This document shows, one piece after another, positions 17,453 to 26,512 of a stretch of 64,000 nt of DNA. Both the position numbers and the translations under genes were made by a program. Positions within the stretch are counted from its first letter, which is position 1, and the number at the start of each line of letters is the position of its first letter. Under the pieces are notes generated by a model. That model saw only the letters and a list, made by a program, of their open reading frames with translations, was not told the origin of the DNA and ran no database searches. This stretch comes from CALNYS01 sp942490855 (lineage in GTDB: Bacteria; Planctomycetota; Phycisphaerae; Phycisphaerales; UBA1924): NCBI GenBank assembly GCA_942490855.1, contig CALNYS010000005.1:496001-560000 (forward strand), read 5' to 3'.

Positions 17453-17983
17453 TTAGTCGCCGGCTCGGCGCGGCTCCCCGAGGGAACGGACGAGGGAAGC
17501 GTTGGTAAAGCGGGCCGGCGGTCCCACCCGCAAGGCGGGCGCCAGCGGGGTCTGCGGCGCTTCGTCGTCGTCTTCCTCGCGTTTGGCCGGCGTGAGCACG
17601 ACAAAGCCCTGCGCGTCCTGCACAAACAGAGCGCCCCCACCGCCCGCGTCGCGCAAAGGACGCGCGTCGAAGACGGCGCGGGCGCCGACATCGACCAGCA
17701 GCGCGCGCTCGCCCACAACCGCCGCGAAGACGCCCAGCCCGCCCGCCTCGGCCTCGTCGCCGGCGTGGTCGAGCTCGTCGTGCTGCTCGCTTGAGAGTTC
17801 AACGTCGAACCGGCCGGGCACGTCCACGCGCCGCCCGGACCGGAACGCCCCTGAACGCGCGCCGGACAGCAGCGATGTGAAATCGGGCAGCTCCGCGCCC
17901 AGTCGCGAGTGCGCAGCGCCGCCCACCGGGCGCACGCCACGCCCCAGACGGCGGAGGAGATCGTTCGCGTCGGGCCCGCGCAC
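17453..17983 (-). CDS. Flagellar operon protein, TIGR02530-like (tentative)
   Basis: 176 residues from a GTG, between flgD and flgE with gaps of 6 and 15 bp. The core at about 45-110 (GRRVDVPGRFDVELSSEQ, then AGGLGVFAAVVGERALLVDVGARAVFD) resembles the TIGR02530 flagellar operon proteins that occupy the same place in Firmicutes: a helix followed by strands containing a self-referring value segment. The C-terminus is acidic then proline-rich. Position is the strongest evidence; the sequence match is weak and the function unknown. Confidence 0.5.
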   Translation of the reverse strand: MRGPDANDLLRRLGRGVRPVGGAAHSRLGAELPDFTSLLSGARSGAFRSGRRVDVPGRFDVELSSEQHDELDHAGDEAEAGGLGVFAAVVGERALLVDVGARAVFDARPLRDAGGGGALFVQDAQGFVVLTPAKREEDDDEAPQTPLAPALRVGPPARFTNASLVRSLGEPRRAGD

Positions 17984-17989
17984 GGGGTG

Positions 17990-18427
17990 TTACCCCGCGC
18001 TCTCGGGGGTCTCGAACGCCGCCGGGTCCACGAACTCCTGCACGGAGTTCAGCGGGATCCGGGCGTTGTTGTGCAGGTTGAGCACCGGGCCGTCGTCGGT
18101 CACGCTCACCGAGAGCACGAGGCCCTCCTGCGCGAGCCCGCTCTCGGTCAGCCCGACGATGTACGAGCCGACGAGGTTGCCGGCCGAGGCGATCTCGCTG
18201 CGCTTGACGATCGACTCGAGCTGCGTGGACAGGTTCACGTCCGCCTCGATCGAACGGATCTGCCCGATCTGGTTGATGAGATCACCGGTGTCGCTCGGCT
18301 CGAGCGGGTCCTGGTTCGTCAGCTCTGAGAACATCAGCTCGAGAAAATCCTGGCTGCTGAACGCGTCGAACGCGTTGCCGCTGCTGGCCGGGGCGCCGCG
18401 AGAACTCAGTGAATCGATCGCCGACAT
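17990..18427 (-). CDS. flgD: Flagellar hook assembly protein FlgD
   Basis: 145 residues. The conserved N-terminal region is SSQDFLELMFSELTNQDPLEP followed by GDLINQIGQIRSIEADVNL. The C-terminal half is short (about 60 residues) and holds only the beginning of the usual Fn3/Ig-like part (GSYIVGLTESGL, VLSVSVTDDGPVLNL). Enterobacterial FlgD has about 230 residues, so this is the short form seen in other phyla. FlgD caps the growing hook. Confidence 0.93.
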   Translation of the reverse strand: MSAIDSLSSRGAPASSGNAFDAFSSQDFLELMFSELTNQDPLEPSDTGDLINQIGQIRSIEADVNLSTQLESIVKRSEIASAGNLVGSYIVGLTESGLAQEGLVLSVSVTDDGPVLNLHNNARIPLNSVQEFVDPAAFETPESAG

Positions 18428-18445
18428 GGGGTGCTCCCTTCCGCG

Positions 18446-20059
18446 CTACGCCGTGGCGTCGAGCGCGAGTCTCCACTGCTGCTTGAACCGTGTCTCGGCG
18501 CCGTCGCCGCCCTCGCGCTGCCCGCGGGAGTCGGGGTGATCCCCCCTGCCGCGGCTGCGTCCGTCGCCGGCGTCGGAGCGCGGATCGTCGCGCCGCGCCG
18601 CGTTGTTGTCTGAGCGTGCGTCGCCGGCGTCGGGCGCCGCGTGGACGCTCGTCGTCGCGACGCGGATGCGATCGACCTGCAGCCCGCGGGCCTCGATCGA
18701 CTCGCGGAGCGCGTCGAGCCCGCCGCGAAGGAGCCGCGCCGCCTCGGTGGTCTCAGGCGTGAAACTCGCCGAGACCACGCCCTGCGCGACCGTCATGGAA
18801 ATGCGCATCGCGCCGAGCGCTTCGGGCGCGAGGCGGATGGTCATCTCACCGCCACGCTGCGCCAGCGCCGCCCCGAGCCCGCGCTGGACCGAGGCGAGCA
18901 TTGTTTTTTCTGTGGCCTGCTGGAGCGATCGCGGCTGCTCGGCGCCCTCCGGGGCACTCCCCAAGGGGGCCGGCGCCGGGCGGAGCGTCTGCGCCGCAGC
19001 CGGTTCCCGCGTCGTCGGCGCACTCGCTTCGACCGCGGGCGTCGCGGCGCGCGGCGCGTCAGACAGCGCGGCGCTCTCGCGTCGCGGCGCATCGATCGGG
19101 GGGTCGCTCTCCGGCGCGGCCGCCGGCGCGCCGGGCGTCGCGGGAGCCTTGTCAGCGGGCGTGAACGCCTCGGATTCGTCGAGAGCCGGATCGGCGTCAA
19201 CAGGCACGCGGGGCTCGGCCGGGGGGCGGTCGTCGCCGGGCTGGCCGGTATCCGTGCCGCCGCCAGACGACGCCGATTCGTCGCCAACCACGGGAGTCGC
19301 GGCGCCCAGCGAGAGCGGCTCGGCGGTGCGCGGCTCGCTCGGGCGCGGGGTCTCGCTCACCGGTGCAAGCGACACCTTCGTTGCCTGAGACGATTGTGGT
19401 TCTGATGAAGGGAGCACAGGAGCATCGCCGGTTTCGGGCGGCGTTGTTTCGCTGGCCGGCGCGGTCGGCGTCGGCGCCGCCGCCTCGGTCGTCGTCGGTT
19501 CTCCTGTCCCGCTCGCCGCGGTGGTCGTCGAGACCGATGCCTGGGCCACGGGGGCGCTCGGACGCGCGGTGACGGCGGGTGCGGGCGAGGGTGCGTTGTC
19601 TTCGGGAGCGAGCGCCTGCTTCGCCTGTCCCGCTGGCGTCTCAGCCTGCAGAGGTCGGCCCGCGGTCTCCTGAGACCCAACCGCGACGACGGCGGGTTCG
19701 GGCTCGGCCGCGGGGATCACCGCCGCGACGGCTTCGGGTGCGGTCTCGCTCTCGTCGGGATCGTCGGGCCCGCCCTGGGGCGTGACGACGTCCTCTTCTT
19801 CGCCTCCCGGTGCTTCTTCGGCGGCGTCGATGTCGGGAACGCCCTCGGGCTCGGCGTCGTGGGCGGCCGTTGGTTCACTCGGCGCAGTTTCCGCCGGGGG
19901 GTCGGTTGTCTTCTGCGCCTGGGCCGATTCAATCTCGCCGATCGCCTGCCCGAGCGACGCGTCGAAGGCATCGCCCTCGTGCGTTGGCGCCTCGGGGGCA
20001 AAGCCCGCCTGGGGCCTCACGGGCGGCTTGATGAAGAGATTGGCGACGGCCTCTGGCAT
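18446..20059 (-). CDS. fliK: Flagellar hook-length control protein FliK
   Basis: 537 residues. Residues 1-380 are low-complexity Pro/Ala/Glu/Thr-rich sequence, as expected for the extended ruler part. The C-terminal Flg_hook domain starts near residue 395 with GGEMTIRLAPEALGAMRISM followed by TVAQGVVSASFTPET and a helix ARLLRGGLDALRESIEARGL. The extreme C-terminus is rich in R, D and G. FliK measures hook length and triggers FlhB switching. It precedes flgD and follows the motE-like gene. Confidence 0.9.
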   Translation of the reverse strand: MPEAVANLFIKPPVRPQAGFAPEAPTHEGDAFDASLGQAIGEIESAQAQKTTDPPAETAPSEPTAAHDAEPEGVPDIDAAEEAPGGEEEDVVTPQGGPDDPDESETAPEAVAAVIPAAEPEPAVVAVGSQETAGRPLQAETPAGQAKQALAPEDNAPSPAPAVTARPSAPVAQASVSTTTAASGTGEPTTTEAAAPTPTAPASETTPPETGDAPVLPSSEPQSSQATKVSLAPVSETPRPSEPRTAEPLSLGAATPVVGDESASSGGGTDTGQPGDDRPPAEPRVPVDADPALDESEAFTPADKAPATPGAPAAAPESDPPIDAPRRESAALSDAPRAATPAVEASAPTTREPAAAQTLRPAPAPLGSAPEGAEQPRSLQQATEKTMLASVQRGLGAALAQRGGEMTIRLAPEALGAMRISMTVAQGVVSASFTPETTEAARLLRGGLDALRESIEARGLQVDRIRVATTSVHAAPDAGDARSDNNAARRDDPRSDAGDGRSRGRGDHPDSRGQREGGDGAETRFKQQWRLALDATA

Positions 20060-20067
20060 GCGCGCTC

Positions 20068-20745
20068 CTACGGCGCGCGGTTCTCCGTGCCGCGCGTCCG
20101 CAGGCGTTCCAGCAAGTCGGCTGCCACGGCCGGCTCTTCGAACGCCCCGATGACCTTCGCGGCCTGGCGTGCGCTCATCGCGTTCAGGTACGCCACGGCC
20201 TGATCCATCTCGCCGGCGTCCATGAGCGCCTGGAGGATGTCGCGGGCCTTGGCCGGTTTCTGCGCCTGGAGGTGCCCGACCGCCTTGAGGAACTGCTCCT
20301 CGCCCTCAATCGCGCGGATCCGGTTCCGCATCATCTCGAACTCGTCGCGCTCCTGGTTAAACGCGGCGACCCGGTCGTCGAGCGTCTCGCGCTCGCGGTC
20401 GAGGGTGCGCTGAAGATCCCGGACATCGCGGGTGAGGCGCTCGCGCCGCTGGCGGGTGACCTCTTCGGACTCGTTGACGTTGCGCAAGCGGTCGGCCGCG
20501 GTCAGGGGCGGGATGAGCGCCCGGCGCTCGGCCTCGGCCGCCGCTTCTTCCATCGTCCGCTCTCGCTCGAGAGAAGCGACGCGGGTTTCCTGGTCGACGA
20601 TCGTTTCGCCCAGCGTCTCGCGGATGTCGTTGAAGCGGTCCGCGTCAAGACGCCCCGAGCCCACCAGCCACCCCACCAGCCCGAGCAGCGCGAGCAGGTT
20701 CGCGATCGCGAGCACCGTGATCAGTGTCCAGAGCGATCGGATCAT
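20068..20745 (-). CDS. MotE-like coiled-coil membrane protein
   Basis: 225 residues. One N-terminal membrane segment (WTLITVLAIANLLALLGLVGWL) is followed by a long charged coiled coil (residues 45-155) and a C-terminal MgtE_N-like domain, EQFLKAVGHLQAQKPAKARD followed by AVAYLNAMSARQAAKVIGAF. This architecture matches MotE, a FliL- or MotC-associated chaperone type found between fliJ and fliK in other phyla. The ATG overlaps the fliJ region, with the fliJ stop as ATGA. The function is inferred from architecture and position. Confidence 0.7.
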   Translation of the reverse strand: MIRSLWTLITVLAIANLLALLGLVGWLVGSGRLDADRFNDIRETLGETIVDQETRVASLERERTMEEAAAEAERRALIPPLTAADRLRNVNESEEVTRQRRERLTRDVRDLQRTLDRERETLDDRVAAFNQERDEFEMMRNRIRAIEGEEQFLKAVGHLQAQKPAKARDILQALMDAGEMDQAVAYLNAMSARQAAKVIGAFEEPAVAADLLERLRTRGTENRAP

Positions 20746-21212
20746 GCCAGCGTCTCCCCTTCAATCAGCCCGCGCGCGGCGCGCCCGGACACCAGATCGT
20801 CCTGCTCGCTCGCTTCTCTTCGATCTTGCTCGCGTTTCCATTCCTCGAACCGCTTTTCCCGCAGCAGCTCGACGGCCTTGCGGGCCCGGGAGGCCTCGAG
20901 CAACCGCCCACGCGCTTCGTCGAGCCGCTTGAGCGTGCCCGCGAGCTCGATCGCCAGCGACTGGGTCTGGGCCTCAAGCCGGATCGACGCCCCCGCCTGC
21001 AGCCGCACGCCCGCCATCGACCGCGGGCCCCCCGGCGCCAGCGCCACGCGCAGGTCCTCGCGACCGGCCCGCGCGGCCGCGTGGCGCGAGCGGATCGCGT
21101 CCTCGAGCCCGAGCCGCTGCGCCTCGATCGCGCCGACCTCGATCTGACGCTCACGCTCCACGCGCGCCCGCGCCTCGAGCAGCGCCTGCAATCTGAAGCG
21201 GAACCGCGCCAC
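20742..21212 (-). CDS. fliJ: Flagellar export protein FliJ
   Basis: 156 residues from a GTG. The sequence is almost wholly helical and charged; the N-terminal FRFRLQALLEARARVERERQ and the C-terminal REKRFEEWKREQDRREASEQD are typical of FliJ. FliJ is the stalk of the FliI ATPase ring and an export chaperone escort. It begins 3 bp after the ancestral fliI stop at 21216 and overlaps the motE-like gene by 4 bp. Confidence 0.9.
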   Translation of the reverse strand: MARFRFRLQALLEARARVERERQIEVGAIEAQRLGLEDAIRSRHAAARAGREDLRVALAPGGPRSMAGVRLQAGASIRLEAQTQSLAIELAGTLKRLDEARGRLLEASRARKAVELLREKRFEEWKREQDRREASEQDDLVSGRAARGLIEGETLA

Positions 21213-21215
21213 CCG

Positions 21216-22551
21216 TTACGCCCCCGCCTTGGCCGCGCCGAGCCGCGACCCCGCCTCGAGCGCAAGCTCCGCGAGCCCGGAGCGGGCCCCCTCGAAGTCC
21301 GCCGGCTCGCGGCTGCCCTGCTGGAGGTACGCGTCGATCTGGTCTTTCAGGTCGATCGCCACGTCGGCGCGCGCGTTCGCGCCCCGCGCGTACGCCGATC
21401 TGCACGAGGTCCTCCACCTCGGAGTACGCCGCGAGCAATCGCAGAACCTCGCGCCGCGCGGCGATGTGCCCGGCGTCGCAGACCTCGTCGGCGACACGGC
21501 TGATCGAGTCGAGCGGGTCGATCGCCGGGAAGTGCCCGAGGCGCGCGAGGCGGCGCGAGAGCACAATGTGCCCGTCGAGCACGCCGCGCGCCGCGTCGGC
21601 GATGGGCTCGGTCATGTCGTCGCCTTCAACCAGCACGGTGTAGAACCCGGTGACCGAGCCGACCCCTTCCACCGCGCCGGCGCGCTCGAGCAGGCGCGGG
21701 AGCATCGCAAAAACGCTGGGGGTGTACCCCTTCGTCGCCGGCGGCTCTCCAGCAGCGAGCCCGACCTGACGCTGCGCCTGCGCGAAGCGCGTCACGGAAT
21801 CGACCATCAGCATCACGTCCGCGCCGCGGTCGCGGAAGTACTCCGCCGCCGAGCAGGCCGCCGAGAACGCCCGGATGCGCAGCAGCGGCGACTCGTCGCT
21901 CGTCGCGGCCACGACGACCGAACGCGCGAGCCCTTCTTCGCCAAGCGCGTCCTCGACGAACTCCCGCACCTCGCGTCCGCGCTCGCCGATCAGGGCGATC
22001 ACGTTCACGTCCGCGCTCGTGTGGCGCGCCATCGAGCCCATCAGCGTGCTCTTGCCCACGCCCGGGCCCGCGAACACACCGAGGCGCTGCCCCGTCCCCG
22101 CCGTCAGCAACCCGTCGATCGCGCGCACGCCAGTTGACAGCGGCTGGGTGATCCGCCGACGCTGCATCGGCGCGATCGGCGGCGGGTTGAGCGCTCGGCG
22201 CTCCGTCTCGTGGATCGCGCCGCGCCCGTCGATCGGCGCCCCGAACGCGTCCACGACGCGACCCAGCGACCGCGTCCCGACACGCATGGACGGCTCGCTC
22301 GAAACACCGACGGCGATCTCCCCGGCGCGCAGCCCGGTCGTCGATCCGAACGGCATCACGATCGCGCGTCCGCCCTCGAACCCGACGACCTCGCCCTCTT
22401 CGCCGCCCGTGCCCAGACGCACGACCGCGCCCGCCGGGAGCGGGAGGTCGTCCACCAGCACCGTCAGCCCGCGCAGCGCGGCCACCCGCCCGCTGACGCC
22501 CAGCGTCATGACCCGGCTCGCGAGGTCGATCTCTGGCGCCAGCGCGCTCAC
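21216..22551 (-). pseudogene. fliI: Flagellum-specific ATPase FliI with an apparent frameshift
   Basis: The reading starts at a GTG overlapping the fliH stop (GTGA). Walker A AGPGVGKST lies at residues 161-169, with ALIGERGREVREFVED, DSVTRFAQAQRQVGLAAGEP and TKGYTPSVFAMLPRLLERAG following, all intact. After codon 386 (EVEDLVQIG) the expected continuation YARGANARADVAIDLKDQID is found in another frame from 21392 onward, ending at 21216, 3 bp before fliJ. Two bases are missing at 21393 in a GC-repeat stretch. Without correction, translation would run to 21151 with an arginine-rich 80-residue tail, overlapping fliJ. Corrected length is 445 residues, normal for FliI. A true mutation or a sequence error would look alike. 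Confidence 0.85.
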
Positions 22552-23318
22552 AGCGTGTCGTCGGGCGCGCCCGCGTCCCCGTCCGTGACCTCGTCGGCCT
22601 CGGGCGCCCAGCGGCGCGACCCGTCCGCGCTGAGCAGCTCGCTCACGAGACGGTCGAGCTGCCCGCTGATCCCCGCGTCGATCACCCCGGACTCGGTGCG
22701 CACCCGGCACCCGCCCGGCTCGATGTCGTGCGACTCGATCACCTCGGCGTGGGGCGAACCCGCGAACTTCCCGAGCAGCCCTGGCAGCGCCTCGGTCACC
22801 GCGTCGAGGTCGCCGTGGCAGATCTCGACGCGCAGCGACGTCGCCGACAGCGCGAGGTCGAGCGCCGCCTTCAGCTGGCGCGCCGCGGACTCCCTGTCGT
22901 GTTCGATCTCTCGCCGGAGCACGCGCTCGGCGATCCGCACCGCGAGCTCGAGCACGTCCTCGCGGGCGTCCCGCAGAAGCGCGTCGCGCGCGTCGTGGAA
23001 CGCCACGAGCGCCTCGCTCCACGAGCCGACCACCCGCTGGAGCGTGCCGCACTGCTCTTCGAACGCCGCGTTGCGCCCGGCCTCGAAGCCCGCGTTGCGC
23101 CCCTGCTCGATCCCGGTCTGGTAGCCGTCCTCGAACCCGTTGGTCTTCGCCTGTTCGATCAAGCGGGCGGCTTCGCGCTCGGCTTCTTCGATGATCGCCT
23201 CGGCGTCCCGCTGCGCCCGTGCGCGCAGCGCCTCGCCCTGGCGGTGCAGGTCTCCAAGGTCAAGAACCACCGCGTCGCGCGCGATCAGCCCGGACTCGGC
23301 GTGTTTGATCAGCGCCAC
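22548..23318 (-). CDS. fliH: Flagellar ATPase regulator FliH
   Basis: 256 residues from a GTG. The N-terminus is helical and charged, and a GxxxG-like run at about 61-85 (GFEDGYQTGIEQGRNAGFEA) is the hallmark of FliH. The C-terminal half (ARQLKAALDLALSATSLRVE then GGCRVRTESGVIDAGISGQL) matches the V-ATPase E subunit-like domain. FliH tethers and restrains FliI at the C ring. It is 10 bp after fliG and overlaps fliI. Confidence 0.93.
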   Translation of the reverse strand: MALIKHAESGLIARDAVVLDLGDLHRQGEALRARAQRDAEAIIEEAEREAARLIEQAKTNGFEDGYQTGIEQGRNAGFEAGRNAAFEEQCGTLQRVVGSWSEALVAFHDARDALLRDAREDVLELAVRIAERVLRREIEHDRESAARQLKAALDLALSATSLRVEICHGDLDAVTEALPGLLGKFAGSPHAEVIESHDIEPGGCRVRTESGVIDAGISGQLDRLVSELLSADGSRRWAPEADEVTDGDAGAPDDTL

Positions 23319-23328
23319 CCTGGCTCCT

Positions 23329-24369
23329 TTAGACGATCAGGTCGCTCTCGCCGCCACGGCCGGCGATGATGATCTCGCCGGCGTCTTCGAGGCGGCGCAC
23401 GATGTCCACGATCCGCTGCTGCGCGGTTTCGACGTCGCTCACACGCACCGGGCCCATGAACTCCATGTCTTCCTTGATGAGCGCGACCGCGCGTTCGGAC
23501 ATGTTGCCGAACATCTTCTCGCGCAGCTCCTCGGACGCCGTCTTGAGCGCCAGCGACAGCTCGTCGTTGTCCACTTCCTTGAGCACCGCCTGGATGCCCT
23601 TGTCGTTGACCAGCAGCACGTCCTCGAAGACGAACATCAGACGACGGATCTCCTCGACCAGGTCCGGGTCGTCCTGCTCGAGCGCCTCCATGATCGTCTT
23701 CTCCGCCGCGCGGTCCGCGAGGTTGAGCATCTCCGCGACCGTCTCGACGCCGCCGGGCTTCTCGCTCGACTGCATCAGCAGGTTGGACAGGCGCGACTCG
23801 AGACCCTTCTCCACGTCGCGCACCACCTCGGGGTTGGTCTGCTCCATGTTCGCGATGCGCTTGATGACCTCGACCTGCTTCTGCGTGGGAAGACCGCCGA
23901 GGATCTCCGCCGCCTTGTAATGCGCCATGTGGCACAGGATCAGCGCGATCGTCTGCGGGTGCTCGTCTTGGATGAACGTCAGCAGGTTGTCGCTCTCGGC
24001 CTTCTGCAGGAACGAGAACGGCGTCTTCTGCACGTGCGTCTGGATCTTGCCCAGCACGCGCTCGGCGGCCGTCGGGTCCATCGATTCAAGCAGCAGCGCC
24101 CGCGCGTACTCGAGCCCGCCCTCCTGGAGGCCGCGCTGCCCGACCGACAGGTGGTAGAACTCGCCGATCACGGCGCGGCGCAGCTCCATCGGAACCGACC
24201 CGAGGCTCGCCAGCTCGCGCGTGACGTCCTCGATCAGATCGGGCGGCACCTGCTTGAGCATCGCCCCCGCGACCTCGGAGTCCAGGCTCAACAACAGCAC
24301 CGCGGCCTTGGTCACGCCGTCGATGTCGGCGATGTTGTTGGGGAGCGGCTCCCCGGGTTTGGTCGGCAT
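23329..24369 (-). CDS. fliG: Flagellar motor switch protein FliG
   Basis: 346 residues, close to the usual 330-340. The N-terminal domain (GVTKAAVLLLSLDSEVAGAML) contacts FliF. The middle domain has HPQTIALILCHM, the EHPQ-type surface that binds FliM. The C-terminal torque helix (DDPDLVEEIRRLMFVFEDVL) and RAVALIKEDMEFMGPVRVSDVETAQ hold the charged residues that meet MotA. It lies 9 bp after fliF. Confidence 0.97.
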   Translation of the reverse strand: MPTKPGEPLPNNIADIDGVTKAAVLLLSLDSEVAGAMLKQVPPDLIEDVTRELASLGSVPMELRRAVIGEFYHLSVGQRGLQEGGLEYARALLLESMDPTAAERVLGKIQTHVQKTPFSFLQKAESDNLLTFIQDEHPQTIALILCHMAHYKAAEILGGLPTQKQVEVIKRIANMEQTNPEVVRDVEKGLESRLSNLLMQSSEKPGGVETVAEMLNLADRAAEKTIMEALEQDDPDLVEEIRRLMFVFEDVLLVNDKGIQAVLKEVDNDELSLALKTASEELREKMFGNMSERAVALIKEDMEFMGPVRVSDVETAQQRIVDIVRRLEDAGEIIIAGRGGESDLIV

Positions 24370-24378
24370 CCCCGCCCC

Positions 24379-26058
24379 CTACCTGTCCGTGTTCGCCCAG
24401 CGCTGGAACAGCACCGCGGCGTCCTCTGGTGACTCTTGCACGAAACTCGCCACCTGCTCGAGCATCTGCTGGCGCTGCACGTCCTCGTCGGTCAGCTCGA
24501 TGCCCGCGAGCGCCGACTCCGCCTCGGCCGCCTCGCCCATCACGTCGCTGTCCTGCTCGAGCGCGGGCGGGATGCCCACGAGCTCGTCGGGGGAGGGGAG
24601 CTCAGGACGCTTGCCGGCTTTCTTGAGCGCCATCGCCATCAGCCCCAGCGAGGCGATCGCCATCCCGCCCAGCGCGACGGTCTTGACGAGGCCCGAGGCC
24701 AGCACCCCGCCGCCGCCCCCGCCGATGCCCGCCGCGAACCCGCCCGCCTGCGCGGCCCCGGCAAGAGGCGTGGGGTCGGGGATCATCGCGACGCTCACGG
24801 AGCCCGGCGTCGTCGTGCCGTCGGCCCCCTGCGTCTCGATGAGCGTCAGGACCTGCTGTTCGATCAGCGCCCGCTGGTCTTCGAAGAACTGCTCGAGCTC
24901 GGCGCCCTCGGGCGCTTCGCTGTCCTCGCCGTTGGCGAACGCGTACTCCGCGAGCACATAGGAGCGCGGCACGTTGACGGTCGCGCTGAGCTTCGTCGGG
25001 CGCCCGCGCGGGTCGTGCACCGTCTCGCGGCGCTCGCCGTACTTGGTCGTGAACTCCGACGTGGACTCGCTCTCGCTCATGTCCAGCCCGCCGCCGCCAC
25101 CGGTCGCGATGTCGAGCCCGGCGTTCGAGCGCACACCCGGCTCGCCGGAGTTCGTCGCCGAGCGCTGATCGGACGTGCGTTCCGTCTCCCGCAACGGCGC
25201 CGACACCGTCCCCTGCCCAGACGGCAGGACCGACGTCGTGTTCGAGACGCGGCGCGTCGAGTCCACCTGCGCGCTCACCGCCACGATCACCCCGTCGATG
25301 TACGAGAGGGCTTCGAGGAGCTTGTCGCGGTAGCGCTTCTCGAAGTTGGTCTGGAGTTCCAGGTGATTCCCGGAGGACATCGAGTCACTGCTGCGCGCCC
25401 GGAACTGGCGGTTCTGCACCGCGTCCACGACCGTCACGTTCTCGATGCTCAGCCCGGACTTCGCCCCGGCGACGATCGACGCGATCGCGTCCACCGCGTC
25501 CTGCCCGAAGCCCTGACCGCTGTGCGTCACCGTCACCGACGCCGTCGGCGCCCGCACGGCCGCGCCGATGCCGCGCCGCTCCGGCGCGTCGATGATCACC
25601 GTCGCCGATTTGATGCCCCGCATCTGCGAGATCACGCTCGCGAGTTCGTTCTGCAGCGCGATGGTGTACATCTGACGCTGCTGCGCGCCCGACATCGTCC
25701 ACGACTGCTTCTCCATCAGGTCCGCGAAGAGCATCGTCGTGTCGCCGGGCAGCGCCCCCGCCTGCCCCATCTGCGCGATGATCGCCCGACGACGGTCCGG
25801 CGCCACCTGCGGGCGCCCGTCCGAGACCCGGTGTTCGATGCTGTTCTCGCTGAGGAACTGCGCCGCCTGCTGGAGTTCGTCCCCGCCCGCGCCCACCGGC
25901 AGCAGGTCCACGTACCGCTTCTCGCCCGCATACTGGCTGACGAGGAACATCGTCATAAGGAGGAGCACCGTGAGGCTCGCGATGAGCATCCGCTGCGTCG
26001 CGCTCAGCTTCGAGAGCTGGTCGCGGATCGTTTGCATCATCTGCTGGAGCTGGTCCAC
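24379..26058 (-). CDS. fliF: Flagellar MS-ring protein FliF
   Basis: 559 residues from a GTG at 26058, which has AGGAGG 10 nt upstream; a TTG frame further up (26112) runs through a hairpin and is rejected. Membrane segments are at about residues 22-42 (RMLIASLTVLLLMTMFLVSQ) and about 443-463 (VKTVALGGMAIASLGLMAMAL). Between them lie the YscJ/FliF domain (ALQNELASVISQMRGIKSAT) and the beta-collar region. The C-terminal tail, rich in acidic residues, binds FliG. Length fits the family (550-570). Confidence 0.95.
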   Translation of the reverse strand: MDQLQQMMQTIRDQLSKLSATQRMLIASLTVLLLMTMFLVSQYAGEKRYVDLLPVGAGGDELQQAAQFLSENSIEHRVSDGRPQVAPDRRRAIIAQMGQAGALPGDTTMLFADLMEKQSWTMSGAQQRQMYTIALQNELASVISQMRGIKSATVIIDAPERRGIGAAVRAPTASVTVTHSGQGFGQDAVDAIASIVAGAKSGLSIENVTVVDAVQNRQFRARSSDSMSSGNHLELQTNFEKRYRDKLLEALSYIDGVIVAVSAQVDSTRRVSNTTSVLPSGQGTVSAPLRETERTSDQRSATNSGEPGVRSNAGLDIATGGGGGLDMSESESTSEFTTKYGERRETVHDPRGRPTKLSATVNVPRSYVLAEYAFANGEDSEAPEGAELEQFFEDQRALIEQQVLTLIETQGADGTTTPGSVSVAMIPDPTPLAGAAQAGGFAAGIGGGGGGVLASGLVKTVALGGMAIASLGLMAMALKKAGKRPELPSPDELVGIPPALEQDSDVMGEAAEAESALAGIELTDEDVQRQQMLEQVASFVQESPEDAAVLFQRWANTDR

Positions 26059-26081
26059 GCCGTATCGGCCTCCTGCCGGGC

Positions 26082-26102
26082 CCGGCGCAATCCTTGCGCC
26101 GG
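26082..26102 (-). repeat. Perfect hairpin in the fliF leader
   Basis: CCGGCGCAA (26082-26090) and TTGCGCCGG (26094-26102) form a perfect 9-bp stem with a 3-nt loop. It lies in the 126-bp fliE-fliF gap, 24 bp before the fliF GTG and just upstream of its AGGAGG. No T run follows, so it is more likely a processing, stability or operator element than a terminator. Confidence 0.5.
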
Positions 26103-26184
26103 TCGGACGCAACAGCTGCGCCTCAGCCCGCTACGTCGGCTCGGCGCGCGCTCGCGCTTGAATGTTCAGGCCCACGAACTTCGC

Positions 26185-26493
26185 TCAGACGCGCACGTCC
26201 TTGAGCTCGTTGTACGAGTCCATCACCTTGTTGCGCACCTGGAGAAGCATCCGGAACGCCAGGTCCGCCTTCGCCGTCGCCGCGAGCACCGTCTCCACGT
26301 CGTCCCGCTTGCCCGACTGGAGGTCCTGGACCGCCTCGCTCGCGTCGGTCTGGAGCTGGTTGACCTCCTTGAGGTTCTCCATCAGGAGATCCTTGAAGGA
26401 GCCGCCCGCCGCGTCGCCCGGGGTGGACGGGCGCTGGTTGGGCGTGGGGCGCACCCCGCCGCTGCCGCCGATCAGTCCGAGTGGATCGTTCAT
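26185..26493 (-). CDS. fliE: Flagellar hook-basal body protein FliE
   Basis: 102 residues, the usual length. The C-terminal helix (residues 55-102) KRDDVETVLAATAKADLAFR followed by MLLQVRNKVMDSYNELKDVRV is the FliE signature. FliE joins the MS ring to the rod. It sits in the order flgB-flgC-fliE-fliF, 19 bp after flgC. Confidence 0.95.
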   Translation of the reverse strand: MNDPLGLIGGSGGVRPTPNQRPSTPGDAAGGSFKDLLMENLKEVNQLQTDASEAVQDLQSGKRDDVETVLAATAKADLAFRMLLQVRNKVMDSYNELKDVRV

Positions 26494-26512
26494 CTCGCGT
26501 TCCTCACTGCCG

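Noticed and set aside
21151..23052. A 633-codon frame covering fliI plus 167 codons upstream
   Set aside because: The N-terminal part is a shadow of fliH; the true start is the GTG at 22551, and the C-terminal part is frameshifted.
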